Shown piece by piece: positions 7,780-15,232 of a DNA stretch of 36,042 bases (position 1 is its first letter; each line of letters opens with the position of its first letter). Under the pieces are notes generated by a model, which made no database searches, was not told the DNA's origin, and saw nothing but the letters and a program-made list of their open reading frames with translations. A program made the position numbers and the translations under genes. This stretch comes from CAYPHA01 sp964410215 (GTDB taxonomy: Bacteria; Calditrichota; Calditrichia; Calditrichales; CAYPHA01): assembly GCA_964410215.1 (NCBI GenBank), contig CAYPHA010000043.1:1-36042 (forward strand), written 5' to 3'.

Positions 7780-8730
7780 TTATACAGGTGTAACCGGGGG
7801 ATTGCCGTTCAGAACGGCAACCACATTTTCAGATGCAATCAAGCCCATCCGTGTCCGCGTCGATAGCGTCGCACTGCCGATATGCGGAAGCAGCACGACA
7901 TTGTTACGTTTCAGAAGTTCCTCGTGTATGTTCGGTTCAAACTCATACACATCCAGACCGGCACCTGCCAGTGTTCCATCGCTCAGGGCCTTAACCAGAA
8001 CGGTTTCATCGAGCACCGGCCCGCGGGAGGTATTGATCAGAAAGGCACCTTTTTTTAAAGTCTTTACCGATTCCGCATTCAGCAGATGGCGGGTTTCCGG
8101 CGTAAGCGGGCAATGAAAACTTATAAAATCCGATTCTGAGAACAGTCTCCTGAGTTCGACCCTTTGTGCACCCGTCCGCTTATTGAAAGCTTCCCGCTCC
8201 TTCGAATCCACATAGAGGATCTTCATACCAAATCCTGCAGCGCGTTCAGCGACGGCTTTACCGATCCGTCCCAGACCAACAATCCCGATGGTTTTGCCGG
8301 TGACATCACCGCCCAGGAACATAAGGGGGCCCCACCCGTTGAATTTCCCTTCGTGCACAAACCGGTCCGCTTCCACGACGCGTTTTGACACACTGAGGAT
8401 CAATGCCCAGGTCAGATCAGCCGTGGCATCGGTCAGAACATCCGGCGTATTGCTCACGGCAATGCCCTTTGAACGGGCATAGGCCACATCGATATTATTA
8501 TAACCCACGGCATAATTAGCCACAATCTTTAAACTTCCGGCCCGATCCATCAGCTCTCTGTCCACATCATCAGATAAAAGGGAAACAAGCCCGTCCACCT
8601 CCGGAATTTTCTCAAGCAGTGCCCGGCGGGGCATGGCCTCGTCCTTTTCATACACTTCCACCTGCATATTATTTTCAACAAGATAATCGATCGCAGGCTG
8701 CGGAATTTTTCGTGTGATCAATACTTTCAT
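7780..8730 (-). CDS. D-2-hydroxyacid dehydrogenase, glyoxylate/hydroxypyruvate reductase-like
   Basis: The product is a 316-residue NAD(P)-dependent dehydrogenase of the D-isomer-specific 2-hydroxyacid family, which reduces glyoxylate, hydroxypyruvate or related 2-oxoacids. The cofactor motif GLGRIG is at residues 152-157, followed by an acidic residue (VD, 174-175) that favours NAD. The catalytic triad is visible: Arg236 (NTSRGP), Glu265 (FEP) and His283 (PHIGSAT). The length and the NYAVGYNNID loop fit the glyoxylate reductase branch. A GGGAG Shine-Dalgarno site precedes the ATG. It is the first gene of a two-gene minus-strand unit with the outer-membrane protein and diverges from the membrane-protein operon at 8852. 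Confidence 0.92.
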   Translation of the reverse strand: MKVLITRKIPQPAIDYLVENNMQVEVYEKDEAMPRRALLEKIPEVDGLVSLLSDDVDRELMDRAGSLKIVANYAVGYNNIDVAYARSKGIAVSNTPDVLTDATADLTWALILSVSKRVVEADRFVHEGKFNGWGPLMFLGGDVTGKTIGIVGLGRIGKAVAERAAGFGMKILYVDSKEREAFNKRTGAQRVELRRLFSESDFISFHCPLTPETRHLLNAESVKTLKKGAFLINTSRGPVLDETVLVKALSDGTLAGAGLDVYEFEPNIHEELLKRNNVVLLPHIGSATLSTRTRMGLIASENVVAVLNGNPPVTPV

Positions 8731-8851
8731 TCTGCTGTTCTCCCGGCATGTCTAAGAGGTTGGAAGTTAAACCAGATCGGACAGAAAATCTAGTTTCATA
8801 CCGTTTTTTTTATTAAGCTAAAACAGCACGTGCAATTTTAACATCTCGAAC

Positions 8852-9445
8852 ATGGTACTAATAATCCTCAGCTCTATAACAGGCGGTTTTTTGAGTGGCT
8901 TCCGCTCCCTGAATTGCTGTCCGGAAAATGCGCCCGGCCGGTTCCGGATCCTGACGGCATCCTTTTTATCGCTTATGGTTTTCATCATAGCCGGCTTTTC
9001 AGCCATCCCGCTACTACGCGCGCTTGTTGATTTTTCCTTCTATTACTACACCAGCGGCATGCTGGTGGTTATTTCAGGGTTGAACGATCTTGGTATCATA
9101 AACCTCATACGAAGCGTAAAAAATTCCGGTTTTTTATTACCAAAAACGGAAATCATTCGCCTGTTTGCCGGAAATGTGCTATTCACGGTTGTTATAGCGT
9201 CCCGGCTGCAATTGTCCTTTTTACCGGCTATCGGTATCCTGCTGCTGTTTATATTCAGCTACATCGTCGGCCGGATGTTACATGTTCTCTTATGCCGCCG
9301 TGATGACCAAAGCAGGAACCGGCGCGATCTTGCAGAATTAGCCGGTTTGCTGAATGGCATATATCTGGTAATCGCCGGACTGCTTGTATTCAGCAATCAG
9401 ATCGAACTCCTGGACAATTTGTCCTCAAAATTATTAACCCCTTAA
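8852..9445 (+). CDS. Uncharacterised integral membrane protein
   Basis: I do not recognise this 197-residue protein. It has about five hydrophobic segments (starting near residues 3, 31, 57, 99 and 166) with short basic loops, for example MLHVLLCRRDDQSRNRRD near residue 146. The N-terminus reads MVLIILSSITGGFLSGFRSL with no cleavable signal. No catalytic motif is evident. It lies 20 bases upstream of anmK and is probably the first gene of a three-gene unit with anmK and the B3/B4 protein. No strong Shine-Dalgarno precedes the ATG, so the start is less certain than the stop. Confidence 0.75.
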   Translation: MVLIILSSITGGFLSGFRSLNCCPENAPGRFRILTASFLSLMVFIIAGFSAIPLLRALVDFSFYYYTSGMLVVISGLNDLGIINLIRSVKNSGFLLPKTEIIRLFAGNVLFTVVIASRLQLSFLPAIGILLLFIFSYIVGRMLHVLLCRRDDQSRNRRDLAELAGLLNGIYLVIAGLLVFSNQIELLDNLSSKLLTP

Positions 9446-9465
9446 CTTGCATAAAGGAACGATAT

Positions 9466-10683
9466 ATGCTGTCAAACGATACGAAACAGGCTGTACATCC
9501 ACTGAACAGACTTTTAAATAAAGACGCACTCTCCATTCTCGGGCTCATGTCCGGCACCTCCTGTGACGGACTCGATATCGCCCTGGTTGTGTTCACCGGT
9601 TCCGGTCCTGACACCCGGTTTGAGTTCCAAACCGGCCTGAATCTTTCCTATACACCGGAACAGCGCGCTTCTATTCTGGGATTGATCAACCAGCATACGC
9701 ATACGCTCAAAGATCTCTCCCAGCTGAATTTCTATCTCGCAGGGATCTGGGCTGACATGATACAGGATTTTCTGGAACAGAATAATCTGAAACCGGAAAA
9801 CATTGATCTGATCGGTAGTCATGGACAGACCATCTGGCATGAACCTGTCAGCAGCGATTTTCTCGGCAGAAGCGTTGCCTCCACCTGGCAGACAGGCGAT
9901 CCGGCCGTCCTGGCCCAGCGTCTTGGCATACCCGTGGTTGGCGAGTTCAGATATGCCGACGTGGCGCTCGGCGGTCAGGGAGCCCCCCTGATCCCCTATT
10001 TTGACTGGGTTCATTTTTCACAATTTTCTGAAAACATACTGGCCGTCAATATCGGAGGCATCTCCAACATCACGTTTATTCCGGCTGATGGCGATTTCTC
10101 GCAGGTCATTGCCTTCGACACCGGTCCGGGAAATATGCTAATCGATCAGGCAGCCAAACAATTTTTTGACAGGGAATACGATGAAGATGGCCGGTTGGCC
10201 CGTGAGGGTTCCGTCGATACCGACCTGCTTGATTTTCTTAAGAACAACGATTCTTTTCTTAACCGTGTACCGCCAAAATCAACCGGACGGGAATATTACG
10301 GTGCGTCATTCATGAAAAGGATCGGGGAATTCGCCGGTCAACATGCCATTGGGGCAAACAGCCTGGTTGCCACTCTGACCCACTATACCGCTTACGCCAT
10401 TTATACCAATTACCGGCAATTCATCGCACCTGAAAATCTATGTGAGCGTGTAGCCATCGGCGGCGGCGGGGCGTACAATCCGGCACTGATGGATGAACTC
10501 CGTACATTATTTAAAACGATTCCTGTGGAACCTGTCAGCCGGTTTAATATCAATGAAGATTTCAAGGAAGCCATCGGTTTTGCATTACTGGCCAATGAAA
10601 CAATTCACGCCGGCTCTTCGAACGTTCCCAGGGTTACCGGGGCCTCACGCCCGGCCATTCTGGGAAAAATTTGTCTGGTATAA
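9466..10683 (+). CDS. anmK: Anhydro-N-acetylmuramic acid kinase
   Basis: AnmK converts 1,6-anhydro-MurNAc released during cell-wall turnover, with ATP and water, to MurNAc-6-phosphate in the cytoplasm. The 405-residue product shows the family's landmarks in order: LGLMSGTSCDGLDIAL (nucleotide-binding loop) near residue 26, GSHGQTIWHEP near 119, ADVALGGQGAPLIPYFD near 165, AFDTGPGNMLID near 217, and the C-terminal GGGGAYNPALM. It is somewhat longer than the E. coli protein, with about 25 extra N-terminal residues. A SD-like AAAGGA lies upstream of the ATG. No murQ or other recycling gene is adjacent. Confidence 0.95.
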   Translation: MLSNDTKQAVHPLNRLLNKDALSILGLMSGTSCDGLDIALVVFTGSGPDTRFEFQTGLNLSYTPEQRASILGLINQHTHTLKDLSQLNFYLAGIWADMIQDFLEQNNLKPENIDLIGSHGQTIWHEPVSSDFLGRSVASTWQTGDPAVLAQRLGIPVVGEFRYADVALGGQGAPLIPYFDWVHFSQFSENILAVNIGGISNITFIPADGDFSQVIAFDTGPGNMLIDQAAKQFFDREYDEDGRLAREGSVDTDLLDFLKNNDSFLNRVPPKSTGREYYGASFMKRIGEFAGQHAIGANSLVATLTHYTAYAIYTNYRQFIAPENLCERVAIGGGGAYNPALMDELRTLFKTIPVEPVSRFNINEDFKEAIGFALLANETIHAGSSNVPRVTGASRPAILGKICLV

Positions 10684-10699
10684 ACAAAAAGGACTTTCA

Positions 10700-11383
10700 A
10701 TGCCGCTCATTCCACAGATAACCGCATCCGAAATCATCCGTAACCGTGTCTCCGGTATGCAGATCGGCCTGCTCAGCACCAGTGAAATTACCGTAACCAG
10801 GGAAGATGAAGCATTTGACACCTGTCTGGACCAACTGGTTACGATGCTGCATGAGGCGTTTCCTGATAAAAGACCCTCTGTCAACGAAGTTGTCGGACAT
10901 GTGCGGCGGATGTATCGCCGTATCGGGTGGGAACCGACCCAATACCGCCCTTCCTCTGAAGCGCTTGTGCGACGCCTGCTAAAGGGGAAAGGACTCTACC
11001 GCATCAACAATCTCGTAGATTATGGAAATCTCGTATCGGCCGCCCATTTTCTTCCCATGGGACTTTACGATGCAGAAAAATTACATGGTAACATTCTGGT
11101 TGACGTCGGAGGAGAAGATGAGGCCTATGATGGTATCACAAGGGACGGCATTCGTGCCGGAGGAAAGATGATCCTGAGGGATTCGGAAGGCATTTTCGGG
11201 AATCCGACAGCGGATTCGCGCAGAACCCGAATCACCATGAAGACGAAATCGGCGCTGGCGCTCTTTTTCTGTCCACCCGAAATCAGCAGGGCCTGCATAG
11301 AGAAAACACTGGACGCATTAGCCGGCCATTACAGATGCTTCACCACCAGTGAAATCGTCCGTGATATCATCATACTGGATTAA
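10700..11383 (+). CDS. Free-standing B3/B4 (PheRS beta editing-like) domain protein
   Basis: This 227-residue protein consists almost wholly of a B3/B4 domain, the module that in phenylalanyl-tRNA synthetase beta binds and edits misacylated tRNA. Characteristic stretches are RRIGWEPTQYRPSSEALVRR, YRINNLVDYGNLVSAAHFLP, DVGGEDEAYDGI and EGIFGNPTADSRRT. The frame is open further upstream inside anmK, but the ATG at 10700, 16 bases after the anmK stop and preceded by AAAAGGAC, is the natural start. Stand-alone members are usually annotated only as B3/B4 domain proteins. A role in trans-editing or amino-acid binding is plausible but unproven. Confidence 0.88.
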   Translation: MPLIPQITASEIIRNRVSGMQIGLLSTSEITVTREDEAFDTCLDQLVTMLHEAFPDKRPSVNEVVGHVRRMYRRIGWEPTQYRPSSEALVRRLLKGKGLYRINNLVDYGNLVSAAHFLPMGLYDAEKLHGNILVDVGGEDEAYDGITRDGIRAGGKMILRDSEGIFGNPTADSRRTRITMKTKSALALFFCPPEISRACIEKTLDALAGHYRCFTTSEIVRDIIILD

Positions 11384-11433
11384 GTGCTTTCTTCACCAAC
11401 ACATGAGCTCCCGGCTCTGAATTGTAAGCACTT
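11382..11433. terminator. Possible bidirectional terminator in a convergent gap
   Basis: The 50-base gap between convergent genes is bounded by an exact 8-bp inverted repeat, AAGTGCTT (11382-11389) and AAGCACTT (11426-11433). Inside it is a small GAGC/GCTC hairpin (11405-11417). The loop is long and T-tracts are short, so the call is tentative. Confidence 0.3.
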
Positions 11434-13158
11434 TCATTTCACGACCACCATTTTCTTCGTGGCACTCAATCGACGTCCTGTGGCCAGCTCCCTGGCTGCC
11501 ATCCTGTAGAAATAAACGCCGGATGCTATATTTTCCGTAGTTAGCAGACGGCTGCCATGATGGCTTTCGATGCGTTTTTTCAGCTCCCTTATCTTTCTGC
11601 CGCGAATATCATAAATATCGATGGAAACTTCGCTTGAGGAAGGAATACGATAGGTAATAACCGTGAAGCTGTTAAAGGGATTAGGATAATTCTGGTCCAG
11701 TTTAAATGTTGTCGCATATTCCCCGCCATATTTCCCGCTGAGATAGGCATCGGCAGCCCCGGTATTGACAATTCCCCATCCCAGCAGGTTATCCGGCTTG
11801 TCCACCTGGCTGGCGGTTTGTTTCAGAGCCTGTGTAATCTGTGCGGGTGTCAGACCGGGATGCGCGGAAAGCAGAAGGGCTGCCGCGCCGGCCGCAAGGG
11901 GACATGAAAACGATGTGCCGTTTCCCGTCGTAAATCCATCAGGATTGGCCGGAGAAGCGACCTTTACGCCCACGCCGGGCGCAGCAAGGTCCGGCTTATT
12001 CCTTCCATCCGCCGTGGGTCCATAGGAAGAGAAGGCAGCCCGCCGGTTATTGAAATCCACCGCTCCAACGGCCAGGACATACCTGCCATCGGCTGGTGCA
12101 ACCAGGGTGTTGGGCTTTTCGTCGCGCCCATCATTACCTGCTGAGTTGAAAACCAGCATACCCCTTTCGACGGCCATATCGGCGTGACGGGTCGTCAGGG
12201 CCGTCCGTCCATCCATATCGCTCCAGTCATACCAGTCGATATAGCCAAGCGAACTGCTTAGGATATCCGCACCCTGCCGTTCTGCCCATTCAATACCGGC
12301 AACCCAGTGATCCTCCTCTATCTGTATCTCCTGGTCGCCGATTTCCGTTTTGCCCAGCATATAGGAAGACCCGAACGCCGGTCCGATCAATTTCCCGGGT
12401 GCATAAGCAGCGATAGCGGAGAGGGTTTGTGTGCCGTGCGTGCCTTCTCCCGGATAAGTGCGATCATCTACTTCCGGATCATCATTGATAAAATCATAGG
12501 TGGCCACCACATTAGTCGAATCGAAAGCGGCATGTTCCTTCCACCCGTAAAAACCGTTATCCAGCAGGCAGATCAGCACATCATCTCCACGCACGCCCCG
12601 GCGGTGCAGAGGCGGCACATTGATCTGGGCCAGTTGAGCCAGAGAAGACCCATAGTCCAGATCACCTAATTTATGAAGGCTTCGAGAAGGTGTTCCCGGT
12701 ATGTCATCGTTTTTTGGACGAGACCTTCGGAACCGTCTGACCGGTTCAATTTCCTGAACGAAAGGTAATGTACGGATCGTGTCTAACTGCCCGCTGTCCA
12801 CTTCCGCGCTTACGGCATTCAGCCAGCGGGAACGAATACGGATCTTTTGTACGAAAACATCGAGGGCGGTCATATAGGGTTCATGAACAGGTAGATCATC
12901 AAGACTTATTATTTCATTTATCGGAAGGACTTTTGCACGGCGCTCGAGTGCCCTTTCGCTGATCAATTCCGATGGCTTATTAAGTGCTTTCCCGGCATCC
13001 GGCCCCTTATCGTGGAAATAGATCCAGACTGTTTGCACATTGTCTTTTAAATCCGTCTGATTTTTAACCGCTCCGGCCGATAAATCGCTGGCAAGTGCGC
13101 CGTTGAATATGAGGATAGTAAAAAAAATCAGTTGTTTCATGAGTGTCTGAATTTGCAT
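11434..13158 (-). CDS. Secreted S8 subtilisin-like protease with T9SS-type C-terminal module (copy A)
   Basis: The product is a 574-residue serine protease. Layout: a signal peptide (roughly residues 1-24; the Met at residue 7 is an alternative start), a propeptide-like region with TVWIYFHDKGPD, ISERALERR and SRWLNAVSAE (about 42-150), and the S8 catalytic domain with Asp200 (LLDNGF), His241 (GTHGT), oxyanion Asn342 (SAGND) and Ser416 (GTSFS). The tail has LDQNYPNPFNSFT at about residue 488 and a sandwich domain ending MVVVK. That tail is the type IX secretion sorting pattern, so it is probably exported to the surface or medium. It lies 89 bases downstream of a paralogue. No good Shine-Dalgarno precedes either start. 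Confidence 0.93.
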   Translation of the reverse strand: MQIQTLMKQLIFFTILIFNGALASDLSAGAVKNQTDLKDNVQTVWIYFHDKGPDAGKALNKPSELISERALERRAKVLPINEIISLDDLPVHEPYMTALDVFVQKIRIRSRWLNAVSAEVDSGQLDTIRTLPFVQEIEPVRRFRRSRPKNDDIPGTPSRSLHKLGDLDYGSSLAQLAQINVPPLHRRGVRGDDVLICLLDNGFYGWKEHAAFDSTNVVATYDFINDDPEVDDRTYPGEGTHGTQTLSAIAAYAPGKLIGPAFGSSYMLGKTEIGDQEIQIEEDHWVAGIEWAERQGADILSSSLGYIDWYDWSDMDGRTALTTRHADMAVERGMLVFNSAGNDGRDEKPNTLVAPADGRYVLAVGAVDFNNRRAAFSSYGPTADGRNKPDLAAPGVGVKVASPANPDGFTTGNGTSFSCPLAAGAAALLLSAHPGLTPAQITQALKQTASQVDKPDNLLGWGIVNTGAADAYLSGKYGGEYATTFKLDQNYPNPFNSFTVITYRIPSSSEVSIDIYDIRGRKIRELKKRIESHHGSRLLTTENIASGVYFYRMAARELATGRRLSATKKMVVVK

Positions 13159-13185
13159 TTGATCTGTTTAAATACCGAATTCCTC

Positions 13186-13240
13186 CCAAAATTCTTTTTT
13201 CTTATCTTTTTTATTTTTTTCTTTTTTCTTAATTCTTAAT
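13186..13240. other. Pyrimidine-rich low-complexity tract between the two subtilase genes
   Basis: About 55 bases of almost pure T with scattered C on the plus strand (A/G on the coding minus strand) lie just 3' of the upstream subtilase stop. No hairpin precedes it on the minus strand, so it is not a standard terminator. The short direct repeat TTAATTC occurs twice at its end. Function unknown. Confidence 0.6.
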
Positions 13241-13247
13241 TCCCATG

Positions 13248-14945
13248 TTACCTGACCAGCAGCATTTTCCGGGTTTCCCGGAACGGCCCCAATTCTATCC
13301 GATAGAAATAGGCACCACTGGGCAGCGCTTCCGCGTTAAAGGTAACCGTTACAGATCCCGGTTTAACAGCACGGTCCAGAGGCGTGGCAACGACCCTGCC
13401 GGTGATGTCGTAAACCTGTAGTTTTGCCCAACCGGCTACAGGTGTCCGGAAGGTAATCTGTGTGACCGGGTTAAACGGATTCGGATAGTTCTGATCCATA
13501 AAGAAGGTGAGCGGTTTTTCAGGCTCTTCTTCCCGGTAAAGCTGAATCTGAAGATAATCGAATGCTTCACTGATATCGATAATACCATAGCCCAAGAGAT
13601 TGTCCGGTCTTCTTGCCTGACTCGCTGTTGCAAAGAGCGCTTCCCGCACCTCCGCCGGGGTTAGATCGGGATCCGCCGTCAACAGTTGTGCCACGGCACC
13701 GGCGACCAACGGACAGGAAAAAGAGGTACCTGAGGAATAGGTATACCGGGAAGTATCCATGTGAGAGGCTACTCTGACAGATGATCCCATGGCCGCGACG
13801 TCCGGTTTAATGCGTCCGTCAACTGTCGGCCCCACTGAAGAAAACCCTGAACGCGCACCATCCGAAGTAACTGCTCCGGCGGCAATGACATAATCACCGT
13901 CTGCCGGTGCAATAAGGGTATTATGTTCACTTGAATACCCTTCATTACCGGCAGAATTTATGACGATCATACCATTTTCCACGGCCATATCAGCGGCTAT
14001 GGTCGTCACCGGTGTTTCTCCGTCCATATCTTCCCAGGTATACCAGTCGATATAACCCAGTGAACTGCTTGCGATATCGGCTCCCATTGCTTCAGCCCAT
14101 TCGATGCCGGCCACCCAGTAGTCTTCCTCTACCGGCGTTTCGCCGTTATCATCTTCGGTTTTAGCCAGAAGATACGAGGCTTTGAAAGCCGGACCGATCA
14201 GCTCACCCGGTGCATAACCGCCTATCACCGAAAGCGTCTTTGTGCCATGCCATCCTTCCACAGGATCGGCCTCCGGGTCATCGACCGAATCGTCATTATT
14301 AATGAAGTCCCACGTTGCAACCACATCGAGCGAGTCAAAACACTGATGCGTGTTATAAAGATTAAAGCCATCGTCCAGCATGCAGATCAGCACGCCCTGT
14401 CCGTACAAACCTCGTTTATGCAACGTGGTGACACCGATCTGCTCCAGTTGATTCAGTGACGTACCATAATTGAATGCATGCGTTTTCTGCAAAACCGGCA
14501 TCATCTCCGGCGGATCCGAAATGACGGGTTCTCTCTTTTTATGTGCCTTCACGAGATCAATTTTCTGGATAAACGGGAGGGCTTCCAGTGCATTTAGCAT
14601 ACCGCGCTCCATCTCAGCACTGATCGCGTTAAGCCAGCGCGATTGGACACGGATATTCTGAACATAAGGTTTAACTTTTTCAATATATGGATTGAAAACC
14701 GGTGCATCAGAATAACGGAATTCCAACGGCTCCTCCAGGGTCTTGCGCCGGCGTTCCAGTGCGCGCTCTGTTATAATGTCACGTTCCGGTTGCGGATCGG
14801 GACCTTTATCTTTAAAAAATATCCAGACAGTTACTTCTGAATCGTTTGTTCTGTCCAGATACAGTTGCAGCGTGCGGGAAAAATCGGCTTTGGCCAGACT
14901 GATTGTTACAAGCAGCATCAGGAGCAGACTTATTCGATTGGTCAT
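13248..14945 (-). CDS. Secreted S8 subtilisin-like protease with T9SS-type C-terminal module (copy B)
   Basis: This 565-residue paralogue of the neighbouring subtilase shares the whole layout. It has a signal peptide (1-20, ending SLAKA), a propeptide with VTVWIFFKDKGPD, ITERALERRRK and SRWLNAISAE, and a catalytic domain with Asp191 (MLDDGF), His233 (GWHGT), Asn334 (SAGNEG) and Ser408 (GTSFS). The C-terminal sorting module starts at MDQNYPNPFNPVT (about residue 483) and ends MLLVR. A CGGAG site seven bases before the ATG supports the start. It is upstream of copy A, so both may be read from the divergent region at 14946-15232. The similarity suggests tandem duplication. Natural substrates are unknown. 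Confidence 0.93.
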   Translation of the reverse strand: MTNRISLLLMLLVTISLAKADFSRTLQLYLDRTNDSEVTVWIFFKDKGPDPQPERDIITERALERRRKTLEEPLEFRYSDAPVFNPYIEKVKPYVQNIRVQSRWLNAISAEMERGMLNALEALPFIQKIDLVKAHKKREPVISDPPEMMPVLQKTHAFNYGTSLNQLEQIGVTTLHKRGLYGQGVLICMLDDGFNLYNTHQCFDSLDVVATWDFINNDDSVDDPEADPVEGWHGTKTLSVIGGYAPGELIGPAFKASYLLAKTEDDNGETPVEEDYWVAGIEWAEAMGADIASSSLGYIDWYTWEDMDGETPVTTIAADMAVENGMIVINSAGNEGYSSEHNTLIAPADGDYVIAAGAVTSDGARSGFSSVGPTVDGRIKPDVAAMGSSVRVASHMDTSRYTYSSGTSFSCPLVAGAVAQLLTADPDLTPAEVREALFATASQARRPDNLLGYGIIDISEAFDYLQIQLYREEEPEKPLTFFMDQNYPNPFNPVTQITFRTPVAGWAKLQVYDITGRVVATPLDRAVKPGSVTVTFNAEALPSGAYFYRIELGPFRETRKMLLVR

Positions 14946-14978
14946 AATAACTCCGTATTAAGTCACAATTCCTTCAGG

Positions 14979-15007
14979 AATATACACATTCCCGGTTAAA
15001 TTGAAAA
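14979..15007 (-). promoter_or_regulatory. Candidate promoter of the subtilase pair
   Basis: On the minus strand, TTTTCA (15007-15002) and TATATT (14984-14979) are 17 bases apart and upstream of the copy B start. A TG dinucleotide sits close to the -10 box. One arm of a 9-bp inverted repeat lies in the spacer. The boxes are only moderate matches. Confidence 0.3.
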
Positions 15008-15029
15008 GACATCTGCCATATAACCGGGA
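14990..15029. repeat. 9-bp inverted repeat in the divergent protease promoter region
   Basis: TCCCGGTTA (14990-14998) and TAACCGGGA (15021-15029) are exact inverted copies separated by 22 bases, 45-84 bases upstream of the copy B subtilase start. It could be an operator dyad or an RNA leader stem. A second small palindrome, ATTCCT-TC-AGGAAT, lies at 14968-14981. Apart from these and the weak promoter, I see nothing in this 287-base divergent gap. Confidence 0.5.
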
Positions 15030-15232
15030 TAATTTAAAACATATACAACAATCGTCATTCCGTGGTTCCCTTTTTACAAAAGTAACCTGAAATAGGCAGG
15101 AATTTGTGATCTGGCCGACCCATCTGTCTTGTTACCGGTTTGTATATTTACTAAAATTGAGAAATTTTACCGTTCCTAATGCCGTTTTTACAACGCATAA
15201 TCTGTACATAACGTAACCCGGGTGCACATCAC

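Noticed and set aside
10493..10699. Upstream extension of the B3/B4 protein
   Set aside because: The frame is open into anmK, but the extra residues overlap a conserved part of anmK, and ATG 10700 with its own ribosome site fits the family start.
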